In this document: positions 4,695 through 8,573 of the stretch, piece after piece | Layout of the letters: each line of letters opens with the position of its first letter | Position numbering within the stretch: the first letter of the stretch is position 1 | Assembly (NCBI GenBank): GCA_910587495.1 | Contig: CAJUMT010000147.1 | Coordinates: 1 to 8,573, forward strand | DNA length: 8,573 nt | DNA from: an uncultured Lachnospiraceae bacterium | Lineage (GTDB): Bacteria; Bacillota_A; Clostridia; Lachnospirales; Lachnospiraceae | Reading direction: 5' to 3' | Program-made: the position numbers and the translations under genes | Notes under the pieces: model-generated | What the model was told of the DNA's origin: nothing | The model's input: the letters and a program-made list of their open reading frames with translations, nothing else | The model's database searches: none

Positions 4695-5681
4695 ATGAAA
4701 CGCATTACGCTTGAAGCACTTCTTGCCAAAAGGCAGCAGTGTGACTACGGACAACAGTATACATATATTACCGGACTTCTGGAAGAGGGTCGGATCAAAC
4801 CTCTGAAGGCATCCGGAAAAAACGGCAGGAAACCGGCGCTCTATCGGGAGTACTGGCTTTTGGAAGAAAAGAAAGACTTTGGTCCGCTTTTGGAGGAACT
4901 GAAATTCCGTCTGGTTCCGCCCATCTCTATTGATTATTATCTGGCTCATCCGGAGGTATATCAGCAGGAAAGGCTGTGGGTCCGGATGTTGGATGCGTGG
5001 TTTCGAAATAATAAAGACCAGATAAAGGCTGCGGAGTCCATAAATGAGCGAAGCTTCGAGATCTGGGGCAGGGAAAAATTCCTTTCCAAGGAACAGGGCA
5101 GAAAAATTTTGAAACACTGCGGGATTCCGATGGAAGCGCTGAACCTGTATGAAACGACGGAACCTCTTTCTTATTATTCCCATACAAGAACGATTCCTCA
5201 GAATCTGCTGATTCTGGAAAATAAAGACACTTTTTACAGCATGCGCCGTCATCTTCTGAACGGACAGGCATCGATCTTTGGCGTTCCCATAAGTACGCTG
5301 ATCTATGGCGCAGGAAAAGGAATTTTACGTTCTTTTCAGGACTTTGATCTTTGCGTGGAACCTTATATGACAGACGAACGAAATCAGATCTGGTATTTCG
5401 GAGATCTTGACTATGAAGGAATCGGTATATGGGAGAATCTGGCGGAAATGTGCAGGCCCTGCCGGGACATACGCCCCTTTGCTCCGGCATATGAAGCCAT
5501 GCTAAGGAAAGCAAAGCGAACGCAGACGCTGCCAAAAACCAAGGAGCAGCAGAACCGGAACATCAAAGATTCTTTTTTTCAGTATTTTCCAGACGATACA
5601 TCCAAAAAAATGAAACAGATTTTGGAGGACGGCACTTATATACCGCAGGAGATTTTGAATATAGCGGATTTTTTGCAGTAA
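4695..5681 (+). CDS. jetD: Wadjet JetD, TOPRIM-domain DNA nuclease
   Basis: Encodes 328 residues from ATG 4695, 11 bases after AAAGGAG (4677-4683). The TTG immediately before it (4692) has more ideal 8-base spacing and would add one residue. JetD is the nuclease of the Wadjet system, which cleaves closed circular plasmid DNA once the SMC complex has extruded it. The C-terminal half is a TOPRIM fold like topoisomerase VI subunit A (DUF2220 family). E175 lies in LLILENKDTFYSM, and D237 and D239 in YFGDLDYEGIGIW; these are the expected metal-binding Glu and DxD. The N-terminal half (about 1-160) is the variable arm and winged-helix part that contacts the other subunits or DNA. Length is usual for type II relatives and no catalytic residue is missing. 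It is first in the operon, 15 bases before jetA; in the classical type I layout jetD comes last. Confidence 0.9.
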   Translation: MKRITLEALLAKRQQCDYGQQYTYITGLLEEGRIKPLKASGKNGRKPALYREYWLLEEKKDFGPLLEELKFRLVPPISIDYYLAHPEVYQQERLWVRMLDAWFRNNKDQIKAAESINERSFEIWGREKFLSKEQGRKILKHCGIPMEALNLYETTEPLSYYSHTRTIPQNLLILENKDTFYSMRRHLLNGQASIFGVPISTLIYGAGKGILRSFQDFDLCVEPYMTDERNQIWYFGDLDYEGIGIWENLAEMCRPCRDIRPFAPAYEAMLRKAKRTQTLPKTKEQQNRNIKDSFFQYFPDDTSKKMKQILEDGTYIPQEILNIADFLQ

Positions 5682-5696
5682 CAGGAAGGATATCCC

Positions 5697-7316
5697 ATGC
5701 AATATGATTTTTTGAAACATTTCCCTCGCCGCATGAAAAGCGTCGGGCTTCATTTTATGCTGATCCAGAACAGCGTCCAGAAGACAACCTGGAAGCAGTA
5801 TGGCTTTTTAGCCGGCGCGGAGCAGATTAACATGATCTTTGCAGTTCTTCTCTATATTATGGAGCAGTCTCTTAAGGAGGAAAACTGTACAATGGATGAT
5901 ATCGGGGCTTATATAGACACCGTCAATATACAGCATTTCCATAAAAATCTGAACTATGACGAATGCAGGCAGCTGGGGGACTTTATCGTCAATGTCATCC
6001 TGTGCAACGAAGGAAAGGCCATGTATTTTGATGGTTTCGATTTTGAAGAAAACGAATATCAGAACATGCATATCAGTTATGTGGCCAACCGCATTGTTTA
6101 TGTGGATCAGGAATTTCGGCGCACTTCTTATTATCTGACCGATGACGGATATAATCTGCTTCTTTCCACTTTGGAAATTGAAAATAATATGAAACTGACC
6201 GTCCATGAAATGATTTTTCAGATGCATCTGGAAAAGCAAAGTTATGATAAGGCGGTAGATGAGATCAAAAATATTTTCAATCTGCTGCGGATTCAGCTGC
6301 AGAAGATGCAGGATGCAATGGGAAAGATCCGAAGGAACGCCCTTAATTATTCCGTGCGGGACTATGAAACGATCCTTTTAGAAAACCTGAATACGATTCA
6401 GGATACAAAGCAAAAATTTCAGAATTATCGGGAGATGGTGAAGAGCCGTGCAAGGGAGCTGGAAGAAAAAAATATTAATGTGCAGCAGCTTCTTCCAAAA
6501 GAAGAGGAAAAGCTTAATCATCTGCGGGAGATTGAGTCTTATCTGAACCGGACCATTGATGAATATCAGAAGATTTTAAGCAGTCACTTTGACTTAAAAG
6601 CGCTCTACACCAGGGAATTAGAGCAGCTTTCCCGGATGTCTCTGATTCGGCGTTTTCCTCTTCGGACCGGCCTGTATGATGAGATATTAAAAAATGCGGA
6701 TACGCTTACGAGGCTGGATTATTTCCTGCGGCCTTTGTTTAATCAGGACGCGGACAAGGCGTATAACCTGAATAAGGCTTTTCAGCTTCAGAGGCCGTTA
6801 AGGAGGAGGGAAGAGTCGGACAGTGAGGAAGAGCTGGATTTTGACGAAGAGAGCTGGAGACAGGAAAAAGAAAGGCTTCTTAGGGAAAAACTGAAAAAAT
6901 ACGAAGGAAGTCTTGGCTGTCTTCTCCGCCACGCATCCGGAAAGAACGGGATTTCGCTCCTGGAGCTTAAAGAGGGGCTTCATGAGGAAGAGCAGGCTGA
7001 ATTAATTCCGAATGTAGAAATTTTCAAGGAAATTATGGTGGAACTGATCAAAAACCGGGAGATCGATCTGACTGCTCTTAAGAAAGAGCGCAGCGAATAT
7101 ATTCAGGAAAGTACAGAGGATTTTCAGCTGAATGATATGCTTTTAAAACTGGCTGACGCGCAGGAAGCCGTCGGACAAAAAAGGATTTTGCGGGTGCATG
7201 TATCCCGCATCGAAGACGGCAGTGTAGTGACCTTCTCCGGAATTTTGGGTGAAGACGGAAAGACAAGAACGATCCGATGCTCCAATGTGCAGCTTCGGGT
7301 ATTTCGGGAGGAATGA
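5697..7316 (+). CDS. jetA: Wadjet JetA, kleisin-like subunit (type II, DUF5716-type)
   Basis: Encodes 539 residues; AGGAAGGA at 5683-5690 is 6 bases before the ATG, which follows the jetD stop by 15 bases. JetA is the MukF/kleisin-like subunit that bridges the JetC ATPase heads and binds JetB. The N-terminal part (about 1-160) opens with MQYDFLKHFPRRM and holds a helical/winged-helix segment ending near YYLTDDGYNLLLSTLEIENN, typical of type II JetA. Residues about 165-300 are long charged helices, probably coiled coil. A strongly acidic linker (about 372-389, EESDSEEELDFDEES) leads into a lysine-rich helix. The C-terminal part (about 405-539) ends in a beta-rich segment (RILRVHVSRIEDGSVVTFSG) suited to docking on an SMC head. 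It is intact. The call rests on overall family resemblance and operon context rather than a catalytic motif. Confidence 0.9.
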   Translation: MQYDFLKHFPRRMKSVGLHFMLIQNSVQKTTWKQYGFLAGAEQINMIFAVLLYIMEQSLKEENCTMDDIGAYIDTVNIQHFHKNLNYDECRQLGDFIVNVILCNEGKAMYFDGFDFEENEYQNMHISYVANRIVYVDQEFRRTSYYLTDDGYNLLLSTLEIENNMKLTVHEMIFQMHLEKQSYDKAVDEIKNIFNLLRIQLQKMQDAMGKIRRNALNYSVRDYETILLENLNTIQDTKQKFQNYREMVKSRARELEEKNINVQQLLPKEEEKLNHLREIESYLNRTIDEYQKILSSHFDLKALYTRELEQLSRMSLIRRFPLRTGLYDEILKNADTLTRLDYFLRPLFNQDADKAYNLNKAFQLQRPLRRREESDSEEELDFDEESWRQEKERLLREKLKKYEGSLGCLLRHASGKNGISLLELKEGLHEEEQAELIPNVEIFKEIMVELIKNREIDLTALKKERSEYIQESTEDFQLNDMLLKLADAQEAVGQKRILRVHVSRIEDGSVVTFSGILGEDGKTRTIRCSNVQLRVFREE

Positions 7317-7321
7317 CAGGT

Positions 7322-8038
7322 ATGGCATATGAACTGGACACGATAAAAACAAGTCAGGAAATCTTTTATTATTTGCTGGCACACCATGAATTGAAAGAGG
7401 AAGAGGAGGCAAATCTTTACCGCGCTTACACGGAGCAGGAGGACGTGCAGAATCTGGTAAAATCCCAGGGAGAGATCGCAGACAGCAATATTGAACGATA
7501 TGGAAATGTCATCTATCTGATTCCCAGAGAGGAGAATGATTTTCTGGGATTTTCCAAAGGGCAGTTAAAGAACATCCTCTGCCGTTCCGGCGCTACGGAC
7601 AAGGATTATTATTTGTCCCAGTTCGTTATTCTGACGCTTCTGGTGGAGTTTTACGACGGACAGGGAAGCAGCAGTAAGACAAGAGAATATATTCGTACCG
7701 GGGAACTGCAGAACTGTATTTCCGCCCGTTTGAAGGAAGGGGCGGAAAATATGGATGAAGAAGAAGAGGAGCGTCAGGGCATTGCTTTTACGGACATGCT
7801 GCAGGCTTATGAAGCCTTGAAGTCTGATGAACGGGGTTCCAGGGCGAAGACGACGAAGGAAGGATTTCTCCATTATATTCTGCTTTTCCTGGAGCGTCAG
7901 GGGCTTGTGGAATATGTAGAACAGGACGAGATGATCAAGACAACGAAGAAACTTGACAATTTTATGGATTGGAATCTTCTGAATCAGAACAACTATGGAA
8001 GAGTTCTTAGAATACTGGGGGTAAAGACGGATGAGTAA
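7322..8038 (+). CDS. jetB: Wadjet JetB, KITE/MukE-like subunit (type II, DUF6063-type)
   Basis: Encodes 238 residues from ATG 7322, 5 bases after the jetA stop. GGGAGGA at 7306-7312, inside the end of jetA, gives a 9-base spacing, which decides this start over the in-frame ATG at 7277 that lies within jetA. JetB is the small winged-helix dimer that binds the JetA kleisin, like MukE in the MukBEF condensin. Visible features are a first helical unit (SQEIFYYLLAHHELKEEEEA, 11-30), a beta pair (NVIYLIPREENDFLGF), a hydrophobic helix (FVILTLLVEFYDG, 101-113) and a second unit (LHYILLFLERQGLVEYVEQ). An acidic run DEEEEE lies at about 145-150. It overlaps jetC by 8 bases, indicating translational coupling and stoichiometric synthesis. 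It is intact. Confidence 0.88.
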   Translation: MAYELDTIKTSQEIFYYLLAHHELKEEEEANLYRAYTEQEDVQNLVKSQGEIADSNIERYGNVIYLIPREENDFLGFSKGQLKNILCRSGATDKDYYLSQFVILTLLVEFYDGQGSSSKTREYIRTGELQNCISARLKEGAENMDEEEEERQGIAFTDMLQAYEALKSDERGSRAKTTKEGFLHYILLFLERQGLVEYVEQDEMIKTTKKLDNFMDWNLLNQNNYGRVLRILGVKTDE

Positions 8039-8527
8039 AATCAATGCAGTCCGACTGATCAATGTCAATTACAATAATAATGCAATCCGTATCAGCGACG
8101 AGACTTTTCATTTTCATGGGGAGAGCACCCTTCTGTCCCTCAGAAACGGCGGAGGGAAATCTGTACTGGTGCAGATGATGACGGCGCCTTTTGTCCATAA
8201 AAGATACCGGGATGCCAAGGACCGGCCCTTTGAGAGCTATTTTACGACTAATAAGCCATCTTTTATTTTAGTAGAATGGGTACTGGATCAGGCGGCGGGA
8301 TATGTGCTGACCGGAATGATGATCCGCAGGAGCCAGGATTCGGAGACAGACAGTAATGAAGCACTGGATCTGGTGACTTTTATCAGCGAATACCGGGAAC
8401 CGTGCCTGCAGGATATTTGTCATCTGCCGGTGGTGGAAAAAAAGGCGAAGGAGATAGTTCTGAAAAATTTCACGGCGTGCAGACAGATGTTTGACAGCTG
8501 GAAAAAGGACAACTCCCTTCGCTTTTT
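8031..8527 (+). CDS. jetC: Wadjet JetC, SMC/MukB-like ATPase, N-terminal part only
   Basis: The ATG at 8031 overlaps the jetB stop (ATGAGTAA) and has a G-run at 8017-8021 as a plausible ribosome site. About 165 genomic residues remain. JetC is the SMC-type ATPase whose dimer extrudes DNA loops so that JetD can recognise and cut circular plasmids. The N-terminal strand (INAVRLINVNYNNNAIRIS) leads to the Walker A loop LLSLRNGGGKSVLVQ, with K43 and S44 as nucleotide-binding residues. Leucine 37 stands where many SMC proteins have the first glycine of GxNGxGKS. The coiled coils, signature motif and Walker B lie in the missing C-terminus; full proteins of this type exceed 1,000 residues. The apparent ending DRKSVV plus TAG comes from adapter sequence, not from the gene, so the truncation is technical and says nothing about function. 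Confidence 0.9.
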
Positions 8528-8573
8528 AGATCGGAAGAGCGTCGTGTAGGGAAAGAGTGTAGATCTCGGTGGT
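8528..8573. other. Illumina sequencing adapter contamination at the contig end
   Basis: The final 46 bases begin AGATCGGAAGAGCGTCGTGT, continue AGGGAAAGAGTG, then TAGATCTCGGTGGT. This matches, as I recall it and without mismatch, the read-through form of the TruSeq universal adapter. It is library-construction sequence and not part of the genome. It creates a false stop codon in jetC at 8547-8549. Confidence 0.97.

Noticed and set aside
4497..5252. Long minus-strand open frame of 251 codons
   Set aside because: It is antisense to jetD, has low-complexity composition without family features, and no ribosome site; jetD on the + strand is clearly the real gene.
4927..5535. Second long minus-strand frame of 202 codons
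   Set aside because: Also antisense to jetD, with no recognisable domain or start signal.
7277..7321. Upstream start for jetB at 7277
   Set aside because: It lies inside jetA without a ribosome site; ATG 7322 has GGGAGGA at ideal spacing and standard operon layout.
8528..8549. Reading jetC as a complete 172-residue protein ending at 8549
   Set aside because: The stop codon and the last six residues come from adapter sequence; the gene is cut by the contig end.
1..8573. CRISPR array, tRNA or rRNA genes, intact insertion sequences, phage attachment sites
   Set aside because: No regularly spaced direct repeats, no recognisable tRNA/rRNA text, no transposase and no clear paired att repeats were seen on either strand.

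Overview
The window is bacterial DNA from a low-to-mid GC Firmicute, most likely a gut-type Clostridia (Lachnospiraceae-like). This is judged from strong GGAGG-type ribosome sites, sigma-A promoters and protein families typical of that group; no 16S or other marker gene is present. All genes are on the + strand. The last 46 bases (8528-8573) are not genomic: they match a TruSeq-type Illumina adapter read-through, so real sequence ends at 8527.

Region 1 (1-2588) is a decayed siphovirus-type prophage. It holds the C-terminus of the large terminase, a portal gene reduced by several internal deletions, the tail end of a probable tail (tape-measure-like) gene, and a small tail gene broken by a one-base frameshift. 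The pieces keep normal phage gene order, but the protease, capsid, connector and major-tail genes are missing. Two intact non-structural genes sit between terminase and portal: an unknown protein with one membrane segment, and an iron-sulfur flavoprotein-like reductase followed by a clear terminator.

Region 2 (2589-4690) holds two cysteine-rich DUF3795-type genes, a DUF5714-type gene broken by an internal deletion, an unidentified coding remnant, a weak Fur-box-like site and an unusual cluster of inverted repeats. The first DUF3795 gene and the DUF5714 gene share a nearly identical 18-base promoter segment.

Region 3 (4639-8527) is a Wadjet anti-plasmid defence operon that looks like type II, in the order jetD-jetA-jetB-jetC. 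It has a good sigma-A promoter and tight spacing (15 nt, 5 nt, then an 8-nt overlap). JetA (kleisin-like), JetB (KITE/MukE-like) and JetC (SMC-like ATPase) are expected to form the DNA-loop-extruding complex, and JetD is the TOPRIM nuclease that cuts closed circular DNA. JetC is cut at about 165 residues by the contig end. This is a known defence system; its promoter, gene order and setting beside a dying prophage are the notable points. I found no convincing wholly new system.
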